Origin: Fibrobacter sp. UWR4
Lineage (GTDB): Bacteria > Fibrobacterota > Fibrobacteria > Fibrobacterales > Fibrobacteraceae
Direction of reading: 5' to 3'
Assembly: GCF_003149045.1 (NCBI RefSeq)
Contig: NZ_QGDU01000012.1
Location: 32,976-96,975 of the forward strand
DNA length: 64,000 bases
Made by a program: the position numbers and the translations under genes. Below, piece after piece: positions 28,229-36,905 of the stretch. Each line of letters begins with the position of its first letter. Position 1 is the stretch's first letter. The notes beneath the pieces are model-generated. The model saw nothing but the letters and a program-made list of their open reading frames with translations, had not been told where the DNA came from and searched no databases.

Positions 28229-28942
28229 CTAATCTCGTCTTCCGCCAAACAGGCCTGCTCTATAAGCCCAGTACAGCAACTGAAGAATGGAACCTACCGC
28301 TGCAGCCACATAGGTTAGACCGGCAGCAAACAGGACGCCACTCACCGTATTGTATTCACGACCCTGGGACACAATATCCAGGCGGGCAAGAATTTTCTTG
28401 GCGCGGCTGGAAGCATCAAATTCCACAGGCACAGTCACCAAAGTGAACAAGGTGGTAGCCGCAAACAACAGGACGCCGACAATGGCAACATCCTGACCGA
28501 AGGCCTTTCCCATGCCCATAAGCATGATACCGATGATCACAATCAGCGGTCCAAAGTTAGAACCGATGTTTGCCACAGGAACAATGGCAGAACGAAGCCA
28601 CATGGGGAAATAGCCTTGAGCATGCTGGATAGCGTGTCCTACTTCGTGAGCAGCAACACCTGCAGCACTTGCACTACGGCCATAGTAAACTTCGCGGGAC
28701 AAGTTCAGAGTCTTGTTCATGGGATTATAATGGTCCGACAGGAAACCATGGTGTTCCAGCACCTGGACATCCGTAATACCAGCGTCCATAAGGATAGCCT
28801 TTGCAATATCGGCCCCAGTAAGACCGCTGGAGATACCAACCTTCTGACCTGCAGCAAAGCGGGTCTTTACCATCCAGGACACACCGCCAGAAAGGACCAG
28901 GGTGACCAACAGGATTCCCATATAGAGGGGATCAAACATCAT
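28229..28942 (-). CDS. Membrane zinc metallopeptidase of the YugP type
   Basis: A 237-residue membrane protein of the neutral zinc metallopeptidase family PF04298 (B. subtilis YugP-like). An N-terminal helix (about 5-25) is followed by a soluble segment with the zinc motif HEVGH (His99-His103) in AAHEVGHAIQH. Three more membrane helices come after (about 115-160 and 210-230). A PVEFDASSRAKKIL segment offers the further metal-ligand region. GAGG lies upstream of the first ATG. Physiological substrate unknown in the family. Confidence 0.82.
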   Translation of the reverse strand: MMFDPLYMGILLVTLVLSGGVSWMVKTRFAAGQKVGISSGLTGADIAKAILMDAGITDVQVLEHHGFLSDHYNPMNKTLNLSREVYYGRSASAAGVAAHEVGHAIQHAQGYFPMWLRSAIVPVANIGSNFGPLIVIIGIMLMGMGKAFGQDVAIVGVLLFAATTLFTLVTVPVEFDASSRAKKILARLDIVSQGREYNTVSGVLFAAGLTYVAAAVGSILQLLYWAYRAGLFGGRRD

Positions 28943-29016
28943 AACAAAACCTCTTTGTCGTTATCAACAGAACCACATGCCCTGTCAATTTTTTCCTCCA
29001 TAAATGTACAAAAAAA

Positions 29017-29038
29017 GCCCACAGGTTGACCTGCAGGC
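29017..29038 (-). terminator. Terminator of the efflux operon
   Basis: On the minus strand a 10-bp stem with two G-U pairs (29029-29038 with 29017-29026) is followed by at least six T. It lies 10 bases after the last permease gene. Confidence 0.75.
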
Positions 29039-29048
29039 ACTTTTTCTA

Positions 29049-30239
29049 TTACATATCCCCAGTTTTTAATGGCATTTTGTCGCGGATTCTTGTAAGTACA
29101 AGACCTAACAGCATATAGAACACCGCCTGTAGGGCCAAAGGATATAGCAGGGACGAAGCTTCATAAATATCAGCACCGCGTTGTTCGATACTCAACCAGG
29201 CAGGTACTGCAAACGTTGAAGGCAACAATGCAGATAAGCCATACATCCAGGTGGGCACAAGATTCGTGGGCCAGCTGAAATTGGCAAGGAACAGAATCGG
29301 GATGCTCATGTACAGGAATATCTGCATGCTTGTCTCGCGACGGAGGAAAACCTGAGACAGCACCATTCCAAAATTGATGGTACTGAAAAGGAAAACCACC
29401 GCAAAGGCAATCATAGGCAGGACCTGTCCACGACGGGGAAATTCAAAAACGTTGTACACCACAAAATGGTACAACAGAATGAAGCTGCAATAATGGAGGA
29501 AGTATGCCAGGGATCGTCCGAAATAACGATACGGCATCTTTTCGTTTTCCACTTCACTGTCGCGGTACTTTTTACGGAACTTGCGATGGGCACGAGCACC
29601 ACCAAGTACGCAGATGCCAATGACAAGCGTTTGCTGAAGAATCAGCACTAACACACTAGGCACCACGTAATTGGAATAACTGCCTGTATTATTGTACAAG
29701 GTCTGGATACTAATCGGGGCGGGATCGCGCATGGCAATAGCCTTGGCGGCGGGGACTTTCTTTCCGAGGGCAATCCGCTTGACCTTCGTCGTCGCCCCAA
29801 GAGTCAAAGCACAAGTGGTAAAAGCCGTTCCAATATTTCCGTGGAGCATCACGTAGGCGCCATGCGTAAATACATTAACCATAGCGGTCCCTCCGTTACG
29901 CAAGGTCTTCTCCATGTCCTGAGGGATCACCATGAAACCATAGATTTTCTCATTGGCCAAGGCGTCTTCCGCATCACGCAAATCGGAGAACACGTAACGT
30001 ACATCAATTTGCTGAGCAGCCTCAGACATCTGAGTCAACTGTCGAGACATGACCGTATGATCCAAATCCACTACAGCAACAGGAACTTCAGACACAGTCT
30101 GATTCATGTAAGGTGTAGGATAGTAGAAGGCGTAAAGAACGCCTGCAACCACCAGAAGCAACACCGCAGCAGCATCTGTATAGAACAGCTTCCATTCGGC
30201 AAAAGCAACCTTCATGAGGCGTCTAAAAAGATCTATCAT
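29049..30239 (-). CDS. ABC-2 type transporter permease (second of a pair)
   Basis: A 396-residue membrane protein: one N-terminal helix (about 23-42), a 130-residue outside domain with VAVVDLDHTVMSRQL, then five to six helices (about 185-385). This is the YhhJ/YbhS/YbhR layout of ABC-2 permeases used in tripartite drug or polymer exporters. It overlaps the upstream permease gene by four bases (ATGA), so the two are translated together and probably form a heterodimer. A signature such as LPSTFAVPAWLSIEQ near residue 335 fits the family. No ATP-binding subunit is found in the operon. Confidence 0.82.
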   Translation of the reverse strand: MIDLFRRLMKVAFAEWKLFYTDAAAVLLLVVAGVLYAFYYPTPYMNQTVSEVPVAVVDLDHTVMSRQLTQMSEAAQQIDVRYVFSDLRDAEDALANEKIYGFMVIPQDMEKTLRNGGTAMVNVFTHGAYVMLHGNIGTAFTTCALTLGATTKVKRIALGKKVPAAKAIAMRDPAPISIQTLYNNTGSYSNYVVPSVLVLILQQTLVIGICVLGGARAHRKFRKKYRDSEVENEKMPYRYFGRSLAYFLHYCSFILLYHFVVYNVFEFPRRGQVLPMIAFAVVFLFSTINFGMVLSQVFLRRETSMQIFLYMSIPILFLANFSWPTNLVPTWMYGLSALLPSTFAVPAWLSIEQRGADIYEASSLLYPLALQAVFYMLLGLVLTRIRDKMPLKTGDM

Positions 30240-31408
30240 TTCTTAATAGCCTCCCCCATCAAATTTACAGAAACAAGGTTCCGTTCTTCTTCACGTTTTG
30301 CCGCCTTTTTCCAGCGAACAAATAACAAGCGGGAAGCAAGTAAATGCCAGAACAGGGCCATCACCAACAGCACAACAATAGATTCCCATGCGTGAGCCTT
30401 ACCTGCACTTCCCAGGAGCATACAGGACTGCACTTTTAGAACATGGGTCAAAGGCAGGCAGAAGGCAAAACAACGGACAGCCAAAGGCATTGCCATGATC
30501 GGGAAAGTCTGTCCCGCAAAAGCAAAGGCAGGCCCTGCAATAACACCCGCCACGCTGGTAGACATGCGCATGTTCCCCGTAATGGCAACAAAGGCAGCCC
30601 CCGCACCATTACAGGCAAACACCATGGCCATCTGCCCAGAAGCGGTAATAATGAACTCATCCAAAGTCATAGGCGCCATAAAACGATGAGTGTAAGCATA
30701 CACCCCAATCATCGCCATGGACTGAATTAGCCCTAAAGGGAGAATGGTTGCCAGCCCCAGGATTACACGGGACCCACCAGCAGCAGCCAGATATTCACGA
30801 ACGCGATGATCGCGGAACGGCAAGCTGAATATATACACAGCGGCAAGAATACAGGCCAAATGGAAAATGGCGGTAACAAGTCCCATTCCAAGAAATCCTT
30901 GGTAATTTCCTGTAGAGTTTCCCACTGACTGAAGAGAAACCTTTACCGGCTCATCCATACCTTTAGTAAACAAGTTTGATCCGATGGAGGAAATAACTGT
31001 ACGGATTTCCTTTGTAGCGAAGGAATTGGTCAGATAGTTCTGTCCACTGGAAAAAACGGGAATGACGGGGGATTCAAGGCGAAGGGCACGACGTTCCAAG
31101 TCGTAAGGCAAAAGCACAAACGCCTGTAATTCCCCCTTCACGACAGCATGTTCACATTCACTGAAATCTTCACATTCCAAAACCACATCCACCACGGGAT
31201 TTGCATGAAGACCGTCCTCAAGTTCATCCGCAAATTGACTACGGTCCTGTTTGATAACCCCTACAGGAATATGCTGGAGGATTTCAGCGGAAAACACATC
31301 CACCATAAAGATGGATGTCGCCATAGGCAAAATGAGGATTACAAGCCACATCACCAGATTATGGCCGAAGTAAACCTTCCTTACCGTTCTGAAAAAGCTA
31401 CGAAACAC
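30236..31408 (-). CDS. ABC-2 type transporter permease (first of a pair)
   Basis: A 390-residue permease of the same layout: N-terminal helix (about 17-36), outside domain with IPVGVIKQDRSQFAD, then five to six helices. It differs clearly in sequence from its neighbour and so is probably the other half of a heterodimer. It lies 18 bases after the HlyD gene in a four-gene operon. Function by family: moves a drug, lipid or polymer across the inner membrane, handing it to the fusion protein and the outer-membrane channel. Confidence 0.82.
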   Translation of the reverse strand: MFRSFFRTVRKVYFGHNLVMWLVILILPMATSIFMVDVFSAEILQHIPVGVIKQDRSQFADELEDGLHANPVVDVVLECEDFSECEHAVVKGELQAFVLLPYDLERRALRLESPVIPVFSSGQNYLTNSFATKEIRTVISSIGSNLFTKGMDEPVKVSLQSVGNSTGNYQGFLGMGLVTAIFHLACILAAVYIFSLPFRDHRVREYLAAAGGSRVILGLATILPLGLIQSMAMIGVYAYTHRFMAPMTLDEFIITASGQMAMVFACNGAGAAFVAITGNMRMSTSVAGVIAGPAFAFAGQTFPIMAMPLAVRCFAFCLPLTHVLKVQSCMLLGSAGKAHAWESIVVLLVMALFWHLLASRLLFVRWKKAAKREEERNLVSVNLMGEAIKK

Positions 31409-31426
31409 GGAAGCCTTCCAGCGGGA

Positions 31427-32425
31427 TTACTGAATTTGTTCCACAGGGAAAAGAACGCTCATGCCCGGGCGGAGGTTTTCAACCTTAGCCTTGGGGCGCA
31501 TGCGAACTTCGAAGCTCTTCAGGTCGAAACCGCCACTTTCCTTGGAAGAACGCCAGGTGGCATAATCTCCTACAGAAGCGATATAGGAAACTTCCATATC
31601 CACATGCATGTCAAGAGCGGGAATGTACATATTGAAGGTCTTACCCTTGAAAACATTCTTCAGCATGTCTTCACGAAGGTGGAATACAGCCCAGGAATCA
31701 TCCAGATCGGTAACCGCAAGAATCGGCATGCCAGACCCAACCACTTCCCCTTCTTCCACAAGCTTCACGGAAACTTCACCGGAAATGGGGGCACGAATCT
31801 TAGTTTCTTCCAGATAAGCATCCACTTCGGCATTTGCACCCTTTGCCTGAAGGACAAGAGCATTTGCGGCAGCCTTATCTTCGGAACGGGCTCCAGCAAG
31901 TGCCTGGTCATACTGGGCCTTGGCTGCATCAGCGGCAGACTGGGAAGCCTTCATCTGGGTTTCAGCTTCATCGCGTTTCTGCAACGGAAGTACACCTTCG
32001 CTATAAAGCTTTTGCACGCGGTCATAAGTATTGCGGGCAAGATTTGCTGCATCTTGAGCACGATCTGCCATCGCCTTCAGTGCAGTCACGTCTTCGCTAC
32101 GTGCACCATTACGAGCCTTGGAAGCTTGAGCACGAGCAGCACCAAGAGCGCCTTGAGCCTGCATCTTCTTTGCTTCGATTTCGGGACTGCTGATAATTGC
32201 CACAATGGCATTCTTCTCTACCATATCCCCTTCGCGGAAGAACACCGTTTCCACTCGGCCAGGAACCTTACCAGCAACCAATACTCGGCGGGCTTCCATC
32301 TGTCCCTGAAGGAAAGCCTCGCGAGGTTCCGTCGCAAACTTCTGCAAGGTGGAAATGCCCAGCACAATCAGTGCAATAAGGGCTGCGACGACCAAAACCT
32401 TTCCAATAATTTTCAGCGCTTTCAT
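31427..32425 (-). CDS. HlyD-family membrane fusion protein
   Basis: A 332-residue periplasmic adaptor. Start at the ATG at 32425 (GGAG upstream); a TTG three bases earlier also opens the frame. An N-terminal anchor helix (about 5-23) is followed by the lipoyl half motif (GKVPGRVETVFFREGDMVEK), a long coiled-coil hairpin rich in Ala/Arg/Glu/Gln (about 75-185), the second lipoyl half (RAPISGEVSVKLVEEGEVV) and beta-barrel domains. It bridges the ABC-2 permeases and the TolC-type channel encoded on either side. YbhG/EmrA-like. Confidence 0.87.
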   Translation of the reverse strand: MKALKIIGKVLVVAALIALIVLGISTLQKFATEPREAFLQGQMEARRVLVAGKVPGRVETVFFREGDMVEKNAIVAIISSPEIEAKKMQAQGALGAARAQASKARNGARSEDVTALKAMADRAQDAANLARNTYDRVQKLYSEGVLPLQKRDEAETQMKASQSAADAAKAQYDQALAGARSEDKAAANALVLQAKGANAEVDAYLEETKIRAPISGEVSVKLVEEGEVVGSGMPILAVTDLDDSWAVFHLREDMLKNVFKGKTFNMYIPALDMHVDMEVSYIASVGDYATWRSSKESGGFDLKSFEVRMRPKAKVENLRPGMSVLFPVEQIQ

Positions 32426-32454
32426 CAATCATTCTCCATTTCTATTCATTAAAT

Positions 32455-34239
32455 TTATTGTGCCTGAGCAGGGGCGGACGTTTCTTCAGTCACAGGCTGG
32501 GTAGATTCTACAGGTGCTGCAGGCGGCACAGGTTCTGCTGCAGATTCTGCAGCAGGCATTGCCATAGGAGGCTGAACCGGTTCCACTGTAGCTACAGGTT
32601 CCGCAGGAGTTACCGGTTCCACAACCTGTTCTGCAGGAGCAGGTTCCACCGGTTTCACATCCTTCAACATTTCACCCGCATTTGCGACTTCGCCACTAGC
32701 TTCCAACAATCCAAGCCACGCAACCACCGCGTCAAAATGAGCCTTCAATTCTGCCACCTGCAAACGGGACAAGGCAAGTTCAGCATCCACCACATCAAGG
32801 CCTGTAGCAAGGCCTGCTTCATAAGCAAGAGTCTGACTACGATGAGCCTCTTCTGCAAGTTCACGAGTCTTGGAAAGGCTCGTCAAGCGGCTCTGAGCAT
32901 GTTCCTTTTCACGCCAGCGTTTTTCAACTAGAAGCTTGATGTTGTCCATGGTCTGTTCTTCCATGCTGCTGAGAGAGCGATCCATAGCCTTTGCATTTGC
33001 AACCTTGGAACGGGTTTCTCCACCCTTGAACAAATCCCACTGAAGCTTTGCACCTACAGCCCATTCCGGTTCCAGAATAGTCAAGTCCTTCGTATACAGT
33101 TCCTTATAGGCAAACAATGCTACCATAGGATAGTAATCACCCTGTGCAGCGCTCACTGCAGCCTGGGAACGCTTACGTTCCGTACGGAGCTGAGCCAGCC
33201 CCGGATGCTTCTCCAGAGCCAACTGCTTGAATTCCTCCATGGAATGAATATTATCCGGAACAAGAACCGGAGTAACTGCGGTAAGGCTAGTATCCGTATG
33301 CAGAAGACTTGCAAGGGCCATACGGGCAAGAGACTGGTCGCGATAGGAATCTTCCAGAGCATTTTCTGCTTCCGCTAGGGCAACTTCTGCACGGAGGCGT
33401 TCCGCCTTACTGATCTGGCCACCTTCCTCCAATTTCTTGGAACGAGCAAGATGTTCTTCCAAATTCTTCTTGGTTTCCTCGCGCATGATGGTCAATTCTT
33501 CAGCCAGACGCAAAGTAAAATACTTGGTGGCCACATCCATCAGAACCGTATTCTGAGCCATTTCAAACGCAGCCTTCTTGGCGACCACATTTTCCTTGGC
33601 AGCACTATAGGCCGCCGTACGTTTGAAGCCCGTGAACAGAGGCCAGATTGCAGTCAAGCGAGCATTGAAAAACACATCGTCCTGGACCTTCATGCTGAAG
33701 TCCTTGGAGTCCTTAATTTTACTGGATGCGTCAGCACCAAATTTTTCTGCCTGCTGGACCGCAGCATCGTTGGCATCCTTACTGGTTACCACAGCACTCC
33801 ATATATCGCCCGTCTTGCCTTCCAGCGCAGCCTTTGCCTGTTCTTCCGCCATGGACTGCGGCATACCTGCAGCAACCATTTGCTTTACGGCTCCAGCATA
33901 GGCTTCACCATAGGCTTTTTCGTACGCAGCATTATAGGTAGCCAAATACGCCTTGGAATACGCTGCGGCACCTGCAATATCACTTAGAGGAGCCTGAAGG
34001 GAGCTTAAGTCGATTGTAATGGGATCGTTTATCTTTGTAACGCTAGCAGTCAAAGTAAGCTGAGGCAAAAAGCGGGAACGAGCTTCCCCCTGGCCACTTT
34101 CAGCCATATCCACCTTAGCCTTTTCTGCTTTAATCTGGGAATTGCTGTTTTTTGCCATTTCAATGGCATCTGAAAGTGTAATAGGTGTAGCGGATACTGC
34201 GATACAAGACGAAAAAAGAAGAGCCAAACACTTTTTCAT
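32455..34239 (-). CDS. TolC-family outer-membrane efflux channel
   Basis: A 594-residue channel, first gene of the efflux operon. A signal peptide (MKKCLALLFSSCIAVSA) is followed by the TolC fold with two repeats of long helices (ITLSDAIEMAKNSNSQIKAEKA in the first, EEFKQLALEKHPGLAQLRTE in the second). A 100-residue Ala/Lys/Tyr-rich insert (about 85-190) enlarges the first half. The last 70 residues are Pro/Ala/Glu/Val-rich low complexity (AEPVATVEPVQPP-like), unusual for TolC. No strong Shine-Dalgarno sequence; an inverted repeat lies directly at the start codon. Confidence 0.87.
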   Translation of the reverse strand: MKKCLALLFSSCIAVSATPITLSDAIEMAKNSNSQIKAEKAKVDMAESGQGEARSRFLPQLTLTASVTKINDPITIDLSSLQAPLSDIAGAAAYSKAYLATYNAAYEKAYGEAYAGAVKQMVAAGMPQSMAEEQAKAALEGKTGDIWSAVVTSKDANDAAVQQAEKFGADASSKIKDSKDFSMKVQDDVFFNARLTAIWPLFTGFKRTAAYSAAKENVVAKKAAFEMAQNTVLMDVATKYFTLRLAEELTIMREETKKNLEEHLARSKKLEEGGQISKAERLRAEVALAEAENALEDSYRDQSLARMALASLLHTDTSLTAVTPVLVPDNIHSMEEFKQLALEKHPGLAQLRTERKRSQAAVSAAQGDYYPMVALFAYKELYTKDLTILEPEWAVGAKLQWDLFKGGETRSKVANAKAMDRSLSSMEEQTMDNIKLLVEKRWREKEHAQSRLTSLSKTRELAEEAHRSQTLAYEAGLATGLDVVDAELALSRLQVAELKAHFDAVVAWLGLLEASGEVANAGEMLKDVKPVEPAPAEQVVEPVTPAEPVATVEPVQPPMAMPAAESAAEPVPPAAPVESTQPVTEETSAPAQAQ

Positions 34240-34257
34240 ATTGTTAAAAATAACAAT
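34240..34257 (-). promoter_or_regulatory. Inverted repeat at the start of the efflux operon
   Basis: ATTGTTA AAAA TAACAAT is a perfect 7-bp inverted repeat whose edge touches the tolC start codon (34239). It could be a repressor operator or an RNA hairpin that hides the start. No regulator gene is adjacent. Confidence 0.4.
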
Positions 34258-34350
34258 TCTCTACTTTTTACATCATTCCAAAAACCTTATATTTCTTACT
34301 TTTTTCGCAAATAATATTACAAAATTATTACAATATTTTTCAGATATAAA

Positions 34351-34377
34351 AAAAGGGCTCCCTTCCGGAAGCCTCTT
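34351..34377 (-). terminator. Terminator of the polyphosphate-type operon
   Basis: Imperfect hairpin (GGCT/AGCC core with flanking AAAG/CTTT) followed on the minus strand by seven T. It lies 20 bases after the lamin-tail lipoprotein gene. Confidence 0.6.
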
Positions 34378-34396
34378 TAATCTCGTCGCAATATAA

Positions 34397-36040
34397 CTAC
34401 TTGCCGAAAGTAGGTTCAGCAGCTTTCCATGCAGAAGGGCCATAACCCATTGTAGTCACGTTTGCACGCTGCAAACTATAACCGACACCATCAGCATCTG
34501 TGAGGCCAGCCCATGCATCGGAATACAAGGTAGCATCGTGCCAGATGTAGAAATACTTGACAATACCATCCTTCGTCGTTGAAGAATAGGGTTCCTTCAC
34601 CGCAATGGTTTCACCACGGTTGGAAAGCTTACCATTGTAGGTGTAGATAGCAACATCCGCCGGAACACTATAAGTCGTTCGAACAAGGTCAGCCCCCCAG
34701 CCAGCATCATTCACATCTTCCAATACGCTGGGAATCAAAAGGATTCGTCCATTAGCCGGAATGATATCGTTGGGACCGAATTCAATATTCACGCCTTCGA
34801 CCTTCCAGCCCTTCTTTACGGTAGAATTGTAAAGGGAAATGGGAGCTGCAGTGGCGTTCACCAGTTCCAGGAATTCGAACGGCAGAGCATCCTTTTCATC
34901 CGGATGATAATGAATTTCGTCAATATAGACAGAACCAAGCTTAAGGGCAGAATTCATTGCACCCGGAGTCGCTTCGGCAAGGGGTCCCTGAGCAATGGAA
35001 CCGTCAGCCACGTCCACGACACCGCTTACACCCTTACCAGCCGGGAGCCAGATACTGGATTCCTGACCTTCCACCATGCCATACAGGTAGATTTCACCAC
35101 CCTGGTCGGAAACCACAAGTTCATCGCTGAAGTCCTTGGCACCATCAAGAAGCAGATAGCCACCTGCAGGAACAACGCCAGCGTTAATGGTCAACTTTTC
35201 ATTGCGAAGCTTTACGAACAAAGTCCAACCCGTGACATCAACAGGTTCCTTGCCGGAATTGTACAGTTCAACCCAGGAAGCTTCAAAGCCGGCAGTGCCC
35301 AGAATAGAGGGCTTCACTTCGTTAATACGGACGGTATTCACCACGTCAATGCAAGCATCATTGCCTACACCCGGATTACCATTGGGAAGCGCACTTGCAC
35401 ACCAGGAAACAGACTGAGCTGCAATTCCACCGGTGTATACCAGGGAACGGCCCTTACCATCAGCAAGACTCGGCCAGGGAGGTTCACTACTGAAAGCGCA
35501 GGTCACGTCACCTTCGCCACGAACCTTCACGTTCACCACGCCACCTTCATTCACAAGCTTACCCGTCATACCGCCGAAAACTCGACCAGCGAAAGTAGGA
35601 TATGCCTTAGCAAATTCTGCAGCGTCATTGGTCACAACCACATATTCGCCCTTCTTAAGGGGTTCTGCAGGGAAAGTGAAATCCACATCACCGCTCAGAC
35701 GCAGCAAGTAATCCTGCATGTTGGCCATGTCAGAACCGCCTGCGATATAGATTTCCACCCATTCCAGGGGAGATCCATCGGCTGCGTTATACATAATTTC
35801 AGAGCAAGCCATCTGCGGTTCATCCTTATCGGAAAGAGACGCACTGGACACCAGCACGCTATTTCCACCGCCATTAGAGTTGGAGGAACTTGCAACAGGA
35901 TTCTGCTGTCCAGCAGAAGATGTTCCATCCACCGGCGGATTGACCGGATTGTTCGGAGATGACGGATCGTCAGAGCAGGCGGCCATCATGGAAACGAGGG
36001 CAACGCTTGCACCAGCAGTAAAAAGTTTCTTGATATCCAT
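34397..36040 (-). CDS. Lamin-tail-domain surface lipoprotein
   Basis: A 547-residue lipoprotein started at MDIKKLFTAGASVALVS (36040), with AAGGA upstream; an ATG nine bases earlier overlaps that site. The lipobox ends MAAC. A Ser/Asn/Gly-rich linker follows (about 23-65). Then come three lamin-tail (LTD)-like beta domains: about 70-200 (CSEIMYNAADGSPLEWVEIY), 225-330 (RINEVKPSILG, SWVELYNSG) and 355-480 (YIDEIHYHPDE, FEFLELVN). LTD domains are found on secreted nucleases, CotH-type proteins and adhesins, and probably bind polymers or proteins. It is the last gene of an operon with a VTC polymerase and DUF4956, so it may display or hold the operon's product at the surface. Confidence 0.82.
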   Translation of the reverse strand: MDIKKLFTAGASVALVSMMAACSDDPSSPNNPVNPPVDGTSSAGQQNPVASSSNSNGGGNSVLVSSASLSDKDEPQMACSEIMYNAADGSPLEWVEIYIAGGSDMANMQDYLLRLSGDVDFTFPAEPLKKGEYVVVTNDAAEFAKAYPTFAGRVFGGMTGKLVNEGGVVNVKVRGEGDVTCAFSSEPPWPSLADGKGRSLVYTGGIAAQSVSWCASALPNGNPGVGNDACIDVVNTVRINEVKPSILGTAGFEASWVELYNSGKEPVDVTGWTLFVKLRNEKLTINAGVVPAGGYLLLDGAKDFSDELVVSDQGGEIYLYGMVEGQESSIWLPAGKGVSGVVDVADGSIAQGPLAEATPGAMNSALKLGSVYIDEIHYHPDEKDALPFEFLELVNATAAPISLYNSTVKKGWKVEGVNIEFGPNDIIPANGRILLIPSVLEDVNDAGWGADLVRTTYSVPADVAIYTYNGKLSNRGETIAVKEPYSSTTKDGIVKYFYIWHDATLYSDAWAGLTDADGVGYSLQRANVTTMGYGPSAWKAAEPTFGK

Positions 36041-36073
36041 AAGAGACATCCTTTTAAGAGTATTTTCTCTATA

Positions 36074-36904
36074 TTACAAATTTTCTTCCAACGTAGTTCC
36101 AAGTTTCGTCCAGTAAGGGGTCTTGAAACGGCGAGGATTTTCATAAATACGCTGCCATTCAGCCGCAGCATTACCAAACTTGGAGAATCCGCCCTGTTTT
36201 AAGTTCAGGAATCGGATCAAGTCGATCATCCAATAAGGCACCTGAGAGCAAGGACACTTCAACTCAAGCACAGCGTCACATCCGGGCAGGAAAAACCTGG
36301 GAATACCCGTGGACTGCATGTAGTGAGGATCGACGGTATAGTCAAAACCATTTTCTTCACGGAAACGCATGCCCGTATCAATAGTCACACGGGAATACTC
36401 TTCGCGAAGACCAAACCAGGCGCGACGCTTATACTGCGTCAAGAGACGAGGATGGGCCCCATGAAGTTCCGTCTTGTATAGAAAATCCTTCAGGTACTTA
36501 CGATCCTTGTCCGTCTTGCAAGGCCATTCTTCCGGCTTCATATGCCACACTTCACCAGGGTTAATCCCCTTGATAGTCGCACGGCTCTTGTAACAGATAC
36601 TCTTGATCTTGCGCTTCACTTCAAAATGGAAAGTACCATCCTGAGCGGGATGTTCACCATAGGTACGAATGCGCATGTTGAAGCGGTCCAGCAACTGCTT
36701 CTTTTTCCATCCTAGGAATGTCCAGGACGGGGTATCCAGATACAGGTTGGTAATCCAGTAGAATCCACCCGGAGTAATCTTGGAATAATAGTCTTCTTCA
36801 CAATAGGGAGCAATGAAGGCGCCAATTTTATCGGCCCATTCCACAGGAATGTGGTACTTCAGCTCGAATCGTTCGAGAAGACTAAAACCGCGGGCTTCGG
36901 CCAT
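36074..36904 (-). CDS. VTC-domain polyphosphate polymerase-like protein
   Basis: A 276-residue cytoplasmic protein made of one VTC domain (PF09359), a triphosphate-tunnel fold. Family landmarks in order: RFELKYHI (residues 12-19), NLYLDTP, RIRTYGE (two tunnel arginines), FEVKRKIK, LLTQYKRRAW, VTIDTGM, and AVLELKCP with the late Glu and Lys. In yeast Vtc4 these positions bind ATP and the growing polyphosphate. All charged positions look intact, so catalysis is likely, though bacterial members have seldom been tested. One base separates it from the TolC-like gene upstream. Its operon partners are DUF4956, HlyD, a TolC-like protein and a lamin-tail lipoprotein. Confidence 0.8.
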   Translation of the reverse strand: MAEARGFSLLERFELKYHIPVEWADKIGAFIAPYCEEDYYSKITPGGFYWITNLYLDTPSWTFLGWKKKQLLDRFNMRIRTYGEHPAQDGTFHFEVKRKIKSICYKSRATIKGINPGEVWHMKPEEWPCKTDKDRKYLKDFLYKTELHGAHPRLLTQYKRRAWFGLREEYSRVTIDTGMRFREENGFDYTVDPHYMQSTGIPRFFLPGCDAVLELKCPCSQVPYWMIDLIRFLNLKQGGFSKFGNAAAEWQRIYENPRRFKTPYWTKLGTTLEENL

Positions 36905-36905
36905 A

